Source: a virus. From it: 24,487 nt of DNA. The stretch lies in the IMG/VR virus record IMGVR_UViG_3300018080_000575, positions 1 through 24,487 of that record. One strand, given 5' to 3'. The translations under genes and the position numbers were made by a program. Shown here in pieces: positions 7,020 to 15,052 of this stretch (its first letter is position 1; each line of letters begins with the position of its first letter). The notes under the pieces are model-generated. The model was not told the DNA's origin and did not search any database. It saw nothing but the letters and a program-made list of their open reading frames with translations.

Positions 7020-7457
7020 ATGGGAACGTCAATTTTAACAGGAAAGAAAGCAAAGATTCAAATTGGTGGAACTAACAATAGTCATTCGGTATACGGTATA
7101 TCAGAATTCTCCATAGTATTCAATCGGGGTACAAATGAACAACCATTGCTCGGTGCTGAAGGTAATGAATATTACGAAGGTCCGTTATCAATTGAAGGGT
7201 CTTTAACTTGTTGTAAGTTTGCTGCAAGTGGTAATAGTAAGTTACTGGATTCTATCGTGAGTGGAAGTATTGTATCTATATCTGGTGCTGTGAGTGGTTC
7301 TACGGATATTAGATGGTTTTTACATTCATGTCAGGTAACTTCATACAACGTTTCTGCTGGTGATGCTGGTACTATCTCAGAAGCATCAATAGATTTCGTA
7401 TGTCTTAATCCACATCAAGTGTCTTATGATAGTGATACAGGTAAGGTGAATGACTAA
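7020..7457 (+). CDS. Tail tube protein, first paralogue
   Basis: The product is 145 residues with AAGGTGT upstream. It is beta-rich and Gly/Ser-rich, with the pattern SEFSIVFNRGTNEQPLLG (about 28-45), SIEGSLT (about 57-63) and YNVSAGDAGTISEASIDFVCLNP (about 112-134). The same three blocks occur in the same order in the next gene, so the two are tandem paralogues. The blocks fit a single-domain beta-sandwich tail-tube protein. Position between tail terminator and tail-assembly chaperone is where the major tail protein lies. It overlaps the next gene by one base (TAATG). One copy may be the tube and the other a variant or decorating subunit. Confidence 0.75.
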   Translation: MGTSILTGKKAKIQIGGTNNSHSVYGISEFSIVFNRGTNEQPLLGAEGNEYYEGPLSIEGSLTCCKFAASGNSKLLDSIVSGSIVSISGAVSGSTDIRWFLHSCQVTSYNVSAGDAGTISEASIDFVCLNPHQVSYDSDTGKVND

Positions 7458-7930
7458 TGGCTGCTGTACAAGGTACTACTCACTCTGGTAAAGATGTTGC
7501 TATAGAAATTGGTCTTTCAGGTCAAACAGGTAAGTCAAATAGCACTCTTGCTGTGGGTGATTGGTCACTTACAATAGATAGAGGAACAGTAGAAGTTCCG
7601 TTAACTGGTGAAGAAGGTAACTACAGAACACAAGGAGCTATCAGCGTAGAGGGTTCAGTTACTTCTGCAAAACTTGGTAAAGATGCTGCTGGTATATTCT
7701 TAGATTCAATTATAAACGGTAATAAAGCACATCGTATGTGGATTTCTGGCTCATGTGGTTCAGATTCACTCGGATTCTACTTTAGTAGCATAATGATTAC
7801 TGGATTCACTGTGGATGCAGGAGATGCTAATACAGTGTCTATGGGTTCAGTTGATTTTATGGTTCTAAATCCAGCAGATGTGAATGAAAGTGCTCCATCA
7901 GGACAATCAAGAGTTTGGGTAAAAGCTTAA
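7457..7930 (+). CDS. Tail tube protein, second paralogue (likely major tail protein)
   Basis: The product is 157 residues. It has the same blocks as its upstream neighbour: GDWSLTIDRGTVEVPLTGEE, SVEGSVT and FTVDAGDANTVSMGSVDFMV followed by LNPADV. The family is beta-sandwich tail-tube proteins that stack into the tail. AAGGTGAATGA lies just before its start, inside the end of the first copy. A run of ten Ts follows the gene, as after the capsid gene, so this is probably the more abundant of the two products. It ends RVWVKA. Which copy forms the tube cannot be decided from sequence alone. Confidence 0.78.
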   Translation: MAAVQGTTHSGKDVAIEIGLSGQTGKSNSTLAVGDWSLTIDRGTVEVPLTGEEGNYRTQGAISVEGSVTSAKLGKDAAGIFLDSIINGNKAHRMWISGSCGSDSLGFYFSSIMITGFTVDAGDANTVSMGSVDFMVLNPADVNESAPSGQSRVWVKA

Positions 7931-7941
7931 ACCCATCTGTT

Positions 7942-7957
7942 CTTTTTTTTTTATTTT
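7942..7957 (+). terminator. T-run archaeal-style terminator after the tail-tube genes
   Basis: Ten consecutive Ts at 7943-7952 followed by ATTTT, twelve bases after the second tube gene. No stem-forming sequence precedes it. This is the longest uninterrupted T-run noticed in the window and fits hairpin-free archaeal termination. Confidence 0.65.
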
Positions 7958-7974
7958 AAGTAGGAGAAGATATA

Positions 7975-8220
7975 ATGATTCTTAAAGTAGCATGGGATGA
8001 TGGTAAATCAACAATCATTGATGATATATCATTAGTTGATTATAACAAATATAGACGTAGTGACTTACAAGAAGTAGATATACAAGGTAATCCTAATAGA
8101 GATATTGTTTATGAAATAGTATATAGTAAGAATAACGAAGATAAAAAAGAAAAAATATATATTGCTGCTAGATTTTTTATCATGAATGATAATGGTCGCA
8201 CAATAGATGTAATAAAATAA
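7975..8220 (+). CDS. Small hypothetical tail-region protein
   Basis: The product is 81 residues, with GGAGA in the leader and a start 44 bases after the tube gene. It is predicted to be mostly beta: MILKVAWDDGKSTIIDD, then DIVYEIVYSK, then EKIYIAARFFIMND. It is charged, with no cysteines, membrane segment or signal. It lies between the tail-tube genes and the tail-assembly chaperone and is spaced 13 bases from the latter, so it is part of the tail operon. A minor tail component or assembly factor is likely from position alone; no family is recognised. Confidence 0.7.
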   Translation: MILKVAWDDGKSTIIDDISLVDYNKYRRSDLQEVDIQGNPNRDIVYEIVYSKNNEDKKEKIYIAARFFIMNDNGRTIDVIK

Positions 8221-8233
8221 AGGAGTAGATATT

Positions 8234-8698
8234 ATGAATAAAGAAGAAAAAGAGAAAAAAGAAAAAGAATTAAGAGAAAAATCAAAGAAAGAAAATAAAG
8301 TTTCAGCTAAAGATTTATCAAAGCAATTAGCAACTAGGGAGATTCTTGAACGTGATTATAAAGAAGATATTATTTATGTTAAATTTAAATCATCTACACA
8401 GACTGAACGTTATGTTGAGGCTCTTAAACCATCTAATAAACAAATGAGTCAAATCATGACTTTGTTCGCTAAAGCACAAAAATTCCAAGAATCACAAGAT
8501 GCTGATTCAATTGAAGAATTAAATAAAGTTTATCTGGATATGGCTAAATTAGTAGGTGCATTAACTACTGATAAAAATTTAGATTCTAAATTCTGGAATG
8601 AATACACATCCAACTCAACGCTTAATGACTTTGTGATGAACCTAGTCACTACAGCACAAGGAGTAACTAAAGAAGAATTAGATTCCTTTCGTAAATAG
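8234..8698 (+). CDS. Tail assembly chaperone, upstream part (gpG-like)
   Basis: The product is 154 residues with AAAGGAG upstream. The first 30 residues are almost all Lys and Glu. The rest is helical (NKQMSQIMTLFAKAQKFQE, then VYLDMAKLVGALTTDKNL, then FWNEYTSNSTLNDFVMNLVT), as in gpG-type tail chaperones that bind the tape measure during tail assembly. It is placed between tube and tape-measure genes, the canonical site. The frame ends TCC TTT CGT AAA TAG, and an unstarted open frame continues in +1 for another 81 codons, the arrangement of the G/GT frameshift pair of lambda-like phages. The Lys/Glu-rich start is unusual. Confidence 0.75.
   Translation: MNKEEKEKKEKELREKSKKENKVSAKDLSKQLATREILERDYKEDIIYVKFKSSTQTERYVEALKPSNKQMSQIMTLFAKAQKFQESQDADSIEELNKVYLDMAKLVGALTTDKNLDSKFWNEYTSNSTLNDFVMNLVTTAQGVTKEELDSFRK
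8684..8698 (+). other. Probable +1 programmed ribosomal frameshift site
   Basis: Zero-frame codons are TCC TTT CGT AAA TAG. Phe-tRNA on TTT (8687-8689) can re-pair with TTC (8688-8690) in the +1 frame, a known type of +1 slip, giving ...DSF-VNSPYG. The +1 frame is closed by TAG at 8679-8681, so the shift must occur between 8682 and 8695. A -2 shift would give the same downstream frame but has no obvious slippery run. Confidence 0.6.
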
Positions 8699-8936
8699 TC
8701 CTTACGGTATACTTGAATTTGAACTATGTAAGTTCTTTCAAACAACTCCCGATGAAATAGGGCGAAAAAGAAAAGAGAATCCAATTGGGATGTATTTCAT
8801 AGAAAAGTCATTACTTGAACGTCTTAAACATAATGGTGGAAGTAATCCGCAAGGATTAACTAATACTAATGATGATGGATTGAAAAGTAGGAATATGTCA
8901 GAAATCCAAAGACGTATTAAGTATGGCAACAAATAA
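8691..8936 (+). CDS. Tail assembly chaperone, frameshift extension (gpT-like)
   Basis: There are 81 codons in the +1 frame relative to the upstream gene, with no start codon or ribosome-binding site at its beginning. The first residues are VNSPYGILEFELCKFF, then QTTPDEIGRKRKENP, MYFIEKSLLERL and a Gly/Asn-rich linker, ending EIQRRIKYGNK. The 'ELC..F..TPDEI' block is typical of the C-terminal half of tail chaperones (Cys, aromatic, PDEI). The frame would be made only as a fusion to the upstream product. An ATG near its middle would cut off the conserved block and is an unlikely start. It fills a stretch that otherwise looks like a 240-base gap. Confidence 0.65.
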   Translation, partial: VNSPYGILEFELCKFFQTTPDEIGRKRKENPIGMYFIEKSLLERLKHNGGSNPQGLTNTNDDGLKSRNMSEIQRRIKYGNK

Positions 8937-9076
8937 GGTATTTATAATAACAACCTAAACGCACAGTATTTTACATTTTGATGATAACACTATCGCTTTA
9001 GGGTTGATTATACATTACCTCTGTCTTATTTTTGTTATTGATTAATTAACGATAGATTTAGGAAGGAGCAGATTAT

Positions 9077-9499
9077 ATGAATGATTATAAAAATAAGCAA
9101 TTAGAAAATATTAAAAAACTTAAGGATAAAAATAATAAAATATATATAAGACAAAATGGTAATAAGGTACATTCAGGAATGGATGTGTGGGTAGGAGTAA
9201 ATAAATTTCCTACTTATATGATTAATGCAGGTATTAAAGATATTACTTTAGAAGCTACCTCAGAGAAATGCACACTCACAATTAATTTTATATATGATTA
9301 TATTAAACCTTTAGTGATATCTAATGAGCCTAGATTAGATTTAGTAGCTGATTTCAGAGATTTTACATTGATATCTAATGGATGCGTTGGTGGTAATCGT
9401 TTATATTTCAATGACAAAGAAATTAAATCAACTGCTGAAATAAAAGCTGCATTTGGTGATTCAGAAACAATATCTGAATTAGAAGTTATATTTTGTTAA
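9077..9499 (+). CDS. Hypothetical tail-region protein before the tape measure
   Basis: The product is 140 residues with GGAAGGAG upstream. The first 30 residues are Lys/Asn-rich. The rest is predicted beta: DVWVGVNKFPTYMI, DITLEATSEKCTLTINF, RLDLVADFRDFTLIS, GGNRLYFNDKE, with a short helix and a final strand ELEVIFC. Three cysteines do not form a zinc motif. No family is recognised. It is separated from the chaperone gene by 140 bases without a gene and from the tape measure by 138 bases carrying putative control elements, so it may be its own transcription unit. Confidence 0.7.
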   Translation: MNDYKNKQLENIKKLKDKNNKIYIRQNGNKVHSGMDVWVGVNKFPTYMINAGIKDITLEATSEKCTLTINFIYDYIKPLVISNEPRLDLVADFRDFTLISNGCVGGNRLYFNDKEIKSTAEIKAAFGDSETISELEVIFC

Positions 9500-9504
9500 A
9501 AGGG

Positions 9505-9590
9505 CTATAAATAGATTTTAAGACATTTATGATGCGATGAGACTTATTGTACCTAATTATTGTTAAAGCCTCCCAAATTGGCTTAAAACC
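9505..9590 (+). promoter_or_regulatory. Putative promoter/control region before the tape measure (copy 2 of 3)
   Basis: TATAAATA lies at 9506-9513, preceded by GGC, and is a good archaeal TATA box. AGACTTA lies at 9540-9546 and TGGCTTAAAA at 9579-9588. The elements are in the same order as before 238 and 17278, with different spacing. Transcription start is predicted near 9537, so the last element would be in the leader. Confidence 0.4.
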
Positions 9591-9637
9591 ATGTTTAAAT
9601 TAAAAATAATAATATAGATTGATTAGAAAGTGATATA

Positions 9638-12600
9638 GTGACGAATGTCGGCACAATTAGTGTTTTGATTACTGCGAGAACAGGTCAATTCACAAAAGGA
9701 ATTACTCAGGCAACTGCTGTCTTAAATACGTTTGCAAGAAATGCAGGTAGGATTGCAGGAGCTATTACTGCACCAACTAAGAATGTAGAAGGACTTGGCT
9801 CTGCATTAAGTAAGAATCAATCTAAACTCACTGACTTTGGTATGACAGGTGTACAAGCTGGAAAACAAATGGGTCAGATGGGTAAAGGTATGGGTCAAGC
9901 TGCAAATGCTATTGGTAATAATGTAGGTAAGGCACAAAATAGTTTATTAAGTTTACAATCATTTGTTGGTAAGATTTCTCACTATATTACATTTAGTATA
10001 GGTGTTCAGATGGTTATGGGAATCAAACGTGGTTTCCAATCATTGATAGATACAACGATAGAATTTGAGAAACAGGCTGTGAGAACAGCAGGTGTGGCTG
10101 GTAGATTAGGTGGTGCATTTGATAAAACAGTTGAAAATCTACAACAGGTATCTAGGACTCTAGGTGCAACTACAATTTTCTTCGCAACAGATGCAGTTAA
10201 TTCTATGTATGATTTAGCTAGTGCAGGATTTGATATAGCAGATGCTATGGAAGACGTTACAAATGGAGTTAATGTTATGACTCCTATCCTTGAATACGCT
10301 GCTGCACAACAAATAGAGTTAGCAGATGCTACGGAAAGTGTAGCAAAGGCATTAAAGATGTTTGATGAAGATTTAAGTGCAACAAAATCCACAGTGGATA
10401 CATTTACTGCTGCGATTGCTAATTCTTTCTTGACTGCTGACAAACTATCTGATGCTCTTAGATATTCTGGAGCTATGGCTCATACATTAGGTCTTAATTT
10501 GCAAGAGACTGTAGCTGGTGCAATGGCATTGGCTGATGCTGGTTTAACTGGTTGTTATGATAATGAAACTAAAGTATTAACCAATGAAGGTTTTAAATAT
10601 TTTAAAGATTTAAATAAGAGTGAGAAATTCTTAACATTAAATCTTAAAACTGGAAAAATGGAATGGCAAGAAGCATATGATTATATAGAGTATGAGGTTG
10701 ATAGACCAATTTATAGATTAAAAAATAGACATTTAGATTTATTTGTTACACCTAACCATAATATGGTTGTAAGACCTAGAGGAAAAAATGATTTCCAAAT
10801 TATGAGAGCAGACGAAGTATATGGAAAGGATGTAGAATATAAATTAGCAGGGAGTTGGCATAATAGAAAAAAGAATTTTAAATTACCTAGTATAAAATCT
10901 AAGTTTAGTACATACACTAAGAAATCCAAAGCATTAGAAATAAATGGGTTATTGTGGGTTAGATTCATGGCATTTTATCTTGCAGAAGGGCACTACACTG
11001 GTAATGTACATAATAGCAACTACGGAGTGTTTGTATCACAGAAGAAGAATGGAAAAGCATATAAAATCATAAAAGAAACATTAGATAAATTACCATTTGA
11101 TTATAAATATCAAAAAAATGGTCAGTTTAGGATTAATAATAAGCAATTGCATTCATATGTTAAACAGTTTGGTAGGTCTTATGATAAATATATTCCAGAA
11201 TGGGTAAAAGAAAATAGTAAAGAATATTTAGAAGAGTTTTATAGAATATATAATCTATGTGATGGAGATAACCAAGGTAATATTTATACATGCTCACCTA
11301 CAATCATTAATGACTTAATTGAGATATTAATTAAGATTGGTTATGGAGCTAAGATTTATAAACATAGGGAAAAAGGAGAAAAACATTGGATTAAAGACCA
11401 TTATGGTACATGTAAATATGACCAATATATTATATATGTAAATAAGAATCATACAACTCCACGCTTTGCAAGAAAGGAATATACTAATTGGCATAAAGGT
11501 AGATATGGGGATAGTTGGGGTAAATCAATAAAAGAAGAATGGAAACATTATAAAGGTAAGGTGTATTGTGTTACAGTTCCAAATCATACATTAGTAGTAG
11601 AAAGAAATGGTAAAGTACAAATATCTGGTAATTCCCAAGCAGGTCAGCGTTTAAATATGATTTTGACTAAATTAATTGACCCAACAGAAGAAGCAAGGAG
11701 AACGTTAACAAGATTAGGTATAACTATTGAGGATATCAATCCTGAACTTCACTCATTTACAGAAATATTATATACATTAGAAGCTGCTGGATTTAAAGCT
11801 GCTGATGCTGCAACTATGTTTCGTGCTAGAACTGCTGGTGCTGCTGCTATGTTAGTTAATAGTGCAGATGCAGTAGGACAATATATTAGAGTTCTTAACG
11901 GTGCAAGTAATATCACATCAGAATTAGCAGAGAAACAGAGAGATACTCTTTGGGGTACTCTTAAATTAGTAGCTGCTGCTTTTCAAGATGTAGGAATAGG
12001 ACTAGGACAATTATTAATTCCAATATTTAAAACATTTGCTAGTTTTTTAAAAGGAGTAGTTGTACCTGTACTTAAAGGTACTGTAGAAAGCATCAAAGTA
12101 TTATATGAAATTTTAAAACCAATAGCTCCAGCATTAAAAGGAGTTGCAGTTGGTTTAGCTATTGCTACTGCTGCATTTGTAGCATATAAGTTATCAACGA
12201 TATCTGCCACAAAATCAACATTACATTTTTTTGCTGTATTAGCTGCTAATCCTCTTACATGGATTATTAGTGCAATAGGTGCTGTAATAGCATTATTTAT
12301 CCACTTTGCAAAAAAAACAGGGGGACTATCTAATATAATGGATGGGTTATCAGATGTAATATCTGGTGTTTCAAGTGCAGTTATGGCATTCATAGATGCA
12401 CTTAAACCCGTTGCAGATGTCATTGGTAAAGTATTGCTATATACAACTCCGTTAGGTTTATCTTTAGTCCTCCTATCAAAATTATTTAAAGATAATAATA
12501 CAGAATTAGCCCGTGCAAGGAAATTCTATGACCAAATTTCAGATGAAGTTAAGGAATACGAAACATCATTAGGTGCATTAGAAGATAAGCTAGAAGAACA

Positions 12601-15052
12601 AAAAAGATTAGAAGAAGAAATAATTGAACTTCAAAAAGATGAGACAGCAAGTATCGATGAGTTATCAGAGAAAAAAGGTGAATTAAAAGAAGTAACTGAG
12701 GAAGTAGAAGCAGCAGAGAAAGATTTCTTAGCAACAACTACTGAGCTAGTAAGAGAAATACAAAAATTATCAGAAGATTTGGATATTTATGCTAATAAAT
12801 TTGCAGACATTATTGAAATCAGTAACAAAATAACAAATGCTGAAGCGGATAGAGCAGATGTAGAAGAAGAAATTCTTGATTTGCAGGAAGAATATAATAA
12901 AGCAGTTGCAGATTATGGACTCACATCATTAGAAGCAACAGAAATTTTATCTAAATTAGCAGATAAAGAACAAGAAATTATAAAGATTGATAAACAAATT
13001 GCAGAATTATCAGACGATAAAACAGAAGCAATGAAAGAAGAAGAGAAACAACTTAATAAACTTAATAGTACAGAAAGAACTTATGCTGATATAATACAAA
13101 CAGTTCTTGATGGAGAAGATAAATTATCTGATTTACGAGTCAAGAAAGCTAAATTAGCAGCTAAACAAAACGTTTTAATATCAACTAGAAATAAATTTGA
13201 AGGTTATTTTGAAGAGCAAGTTAACGCACTAAGAGATGCAGAAACAAAATTATATGAAATAGAAGCTAAGTTATATCAACTTAGATACGGTCAAATAGAT
13301 TCATATAGAGATTTATTTGATGCTATAGCTTCACAAGGAGTTGCATCTAAAGAAGTTATTGAAGCATATAGAAATATGGAAATATCGCAAGGTAAAGCTA
13401 AGAAAGAACAAATCGACTATTCTAAAGTATTGGAAAGGTTATCAGATGCTAATAGAGAAAAGGCAATGGAATGGACACAGGCATATGTTGAAGCTGTTAG
13501 TGATGGAGCTACACATTCAGAAGCTATGATAAAAGCAAATTCAGAATTAGGATACACATTAAGTAACGTAAGTGGAGTAACTAATTCAGTAAGAAAAGAG
13601 ATTATGGAGTATGCAGAAGCACAAGGATTGGCTAATAAACTAGCCAGTGAATTTAGAGGGACATCACTTAATCTTGCAGAAGATTTAGTTAATTCAGGTC
13701 AAGCATCTACAGAGGTTGCTAAGGCATATTATACATTACTTAAAAATTCAAATGATTTAGAAAAAAGTGAGAATGAATTAATTAAGGTAGAAGATGATGC
13801 AGTAGATGCATCTAAGGACTTAATTAAAACTACTGGTAGGCTATATAATTATTATGAAAATATAGAAGGATTAGAAGATGATAGAACTGGCATCGTTATG
13901 AATATGGTTGATGCTATGAACTTATCAAACAGAGCAGGAGAAACCCAAGCAGATGTATTAGATAGTCTTAATTATTTCTACGGTACAAATAAAGAATCAT
14001 TAGAAGAATTTGATGAAGCAGAAGTTGTAGCAGCATTATCAGCGATGCGATTAGCTGACTCATTAGATTACTTAAAAGGAAAGAAATTAGCAAAGGATGA
14101 TATTCTTCCAGAACTTCCATTGGATGATTGGGATACATTCATATCACTTGCATATGAAACAGCGCAAGAACAAAATGTATTTGATGACCTTACATCATCA
14201 CTCACTGGATTAGATGAGGATATTGCAGCTTTAGTTAAATCGTTATCTGGATTTGATGATATCATAATAGGATTAACAATAGATAACCCTGCTGATGAAC
14301 CTACATGGTGGGAAGAAGTTAAATCTACATTTCAAGCAGGATGGAAAAGTATACTTGAAGGTACTGACCCGTTAGGCATAGGGGATTGGTGGAGTCATGT
14401 AACTGAAACACTAAGTAAAGGATGGGAAAATATTACAAAGGGCTTAGACCCATTAAATATTAAAGATTTATTTGTTGGTGGATTCAAATGGTTTTCTGAA
14501 CAATTAATAAATTCTGCTAATGGAATTATAACAGTTGCAGATATAATTGCTGGTGGATTTGGATGGCTTAAGGATAGATTAGTAGATACATTAACAGGAA
14601 TTATTGACATAGGTAGCATGATAACTGGTGGAGTTTCTGGTGCTGTAGATACAGTGTCAGGATGGTTTGGTGGACTATTTGGTGAGAAAGGCATTGTTGC
14701 TGCTGCAAGAGGTATCACTGAGACTAGAGGACCGACACCTGCAATTATTGGTGAGAATGGTGCTGAAGCAGTTGTTCCACTACAAGGAATTAATAGAAGA
14801 AACGGTTTAGAAATTCTAAAACGCATTATACCAGAACACTTTCCAGAATTGACACCAATGGAATCAGGAAGCATAGTTTCATCATCATACGGTGGTGTTA
14901 AGACTAACCCAAGTGGACCTGCAACAGTAGTACAAGGAAATAAGGAATATCATATACATGGTGATATAAATGTGTATGGTGTACAGGATGTAGATGAGTT
15001 CATGGATGAGCTTATGAGAGAACTAGAAGAAAGAAAGCGTATGGTGGAATAA
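9638..15052 (+). CDS. Tail tape-measure protein (TP901-type) interrupted by an intein
   Basis: The product is 1804 residues before splicing and 1444 after. The start is GTG 9638 with AAAGTGAT upstream; no nearby in-frame ATG exists. The TP901-type core lies at about 130-305 and 666-790, with the conserved ALADAGLTG / SQAGQRLNM block split by the intein. Hydrophobic segments at about 788-891 match the membrane-active region of tape measures. A long Glu/Lys coiled coil runs from about 971 to 1218. Helical stretches follow, then the classic PAIIGENGAEAVVPL motif at about 1701-1715. The protein sets tail length and is threaded through the tube; mature length predicts a long tail of the order of 200 nm by the usual 1.5 angstrom per residue rule. 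Its stop overlaps the next start (TAATG). Confidence 0.92.
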   Translation: MTNVGTISVLITARTGQFTKGITQATAVLNTFARNAGRIAGAITAPTKNVEGLGSALSKNQSKLTDFGMTGVQAGKQMGQMGKGMGQAANAIGNNVGKAQNSLLSLQSFVGKISHYITFSIGVQMVMGIKRGFQSLIDTTIEFEKQAVRTAGVAGRLGGAFDKTVENLQQVSRTLGATTIFFATDAVNSMYDLASAGFDIADAMEDVTNGVNVMTPILEYAAAQQIELADATESVAKALKMFDEDLSATKSTVDTFTAAIANSFLTADKLSDALRYSGAMAHTLGLNLQETVAGAMALADAGLTGCYDNETKVLTNEGFKYFKDLNKSEKFLTLNLKTGKMEWQEAYDYIEYEVDRPIYRLKNRHLDLFVTPNHNMVVRPRGKNDFQIMRADEVYGKDVEYKLAGSWHNRKKNFKLPSIKSKFSTYTKKSKALEINGLLWVRFMAFYLAEGHYTGNVHNSNYGVFVSQKKNGKAYKIIKETLDKLPFDYKYQKNGQFRINNKQLHSYVKQFGRSYDKYIPEWVKENSKEYLEEFYRIYNLCDGDNQGNIYTCSPTIINDLIEILIKIGYGAKIYKHREKGEKHWIKDHYGTCKYDQYIIYVNKNHTTPRFARKEYTNWHKGRYGDSWGKSIKEEWKHYKGKVYCVTVPNHTLVVERNGKVQISGNSQAGQRLNMILTKLIDPTEEARRTLTRLGITIEDINPELHSFTEILYTLEAAGFKAADAATMFRARTAGAAAMLVNSADAVGQYIRVLNGASNITSELAEKQRDTLWGTLKLVAAAFQDVGIGLGQLLIPIFKTFASFLKGVVVPVLKGTVESIKVLYEILKPIAPALKGVAVGLAIATAAFVAYKLSTISATKSTLHFFAVLAANPLTWIISAIGAVIALFIHFAKKTGGLSNIMDGLSDVISGVSSAVMAFIDALKPVADVIGKVLLYTTPLGLSLVLLSKLFKDNNTELARARKFYDQISDEVKEYETSLGALEDKLEEQKRLEEEIIELQKDETASIDELSEKKGELKEVTEEVEAAEKDFLATTTELVREIQKLSEDLDIYANKFADIIEISNKITNAEADRADVEEEILDLQEEYNKAVADYGLTSLEATEILSKLADKEQEIIKIDKQIAELSDDKTEAMKEEEKQLNKLNSTERTYADIIQTVLDGEDKLSDLRVKKAKLAAKQNVLISTRNKFEGYFEEQVNALRDAETKLYEIEAKLYQLRYGQIDSYRDLFDAIASQGVASKEVIEAYRNMEISQGKAKKEQIDYSKVLERLSDANREKAMEWTQAYVEAVSDGATHSEAMIKANSELGYTLSNVSGVTNSVRKEIMEYAEAQGLANKLASEFRGTSLNLAEDLVNSGQASTEVAKAYYTLLKNSNDLEKSENELIKVEDDAVDASKDLIKTTGRLYNYYENIEGLEDDRTGIVMNMVDAMNLSNRAGETQADVLDSLNYFYGTNKESLEEFDEAEVVAALSAMRLADSLDYLKGKKLAKDDILPELPLDDWDTFISLAYETAQEQNVFDDLTSSLTGLDEDIAALVKSLSGFDDIIIGLTIDNPADEPTWWEEVKSTFQAGWKSILEGTDPLGIGDWWSHVTETLSKGWENITKGLDPLNIKDLFVGGFKWFSEQLINSANGIITVADIIAGGFGWLKDRLVDTLTGIIDIGSMITGGVSGAVDTVSGWFGGLFGEKGIVAAARGITETRGPTPAIIGENGAEAVVPLQGINRRNGLEILKRIIPEHFPELTPMESGSIVSSSYGGVKTNPSGPATVVQGNKEYHIHGDINVYGVQDVDEFMDELMRELEERKRMVE
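10553..11632 (+). mobile_element. Intein with LAGLIDADG homing endonuclease in the tape-measure gene
   Basis: This is 360 residues, in frame, occupying precursor residues 306-665. Splicing block A starts at Cys306 (CYDNETKVLTNEGF). Block B is TPNH at 371-374. The endonuclease has two LAGLIDADG-type motifs: FMAFYLAEGH (443-452) and FYRIYNLCDGDN (534-545), each with its acidic residue. Block F contains VTVPNHTLVVERNGK with His650. The C-terminus is ISGN665 followed by Ser666 as the first extein residue. The penultimate residue is Gly rather than the usual His, which other inteins tolerate. Removing it rejoins LADAGLTG to SQAGQRLN, the conserved tape-measure motif. The element is richer in Lys, Tyr and Asn than its host gene, a sign of separate origin. 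Confidence 0.95.

Noticed and set aside
7020-7930. Tail-tube pair considered as one gene split by a frameshift
   Set aside because: Each frame has its own start site and a full set of the same three blocks, so they are a duplication and not two halves.
11983-12423. Open frame of 146 codons on the minus strand
   Set aside because: It is antisense to the hydrophobic region of the tape measure. It lacks a start site and any motif.
14395-14874. Open frame of 159 codons on the minus strand
   Set aside because: It is antisense to the tape-measure C-terminus, which contains the recognisable GENGAEAVVPL motif. It is a shadow of Gly/Pro-rich coding.
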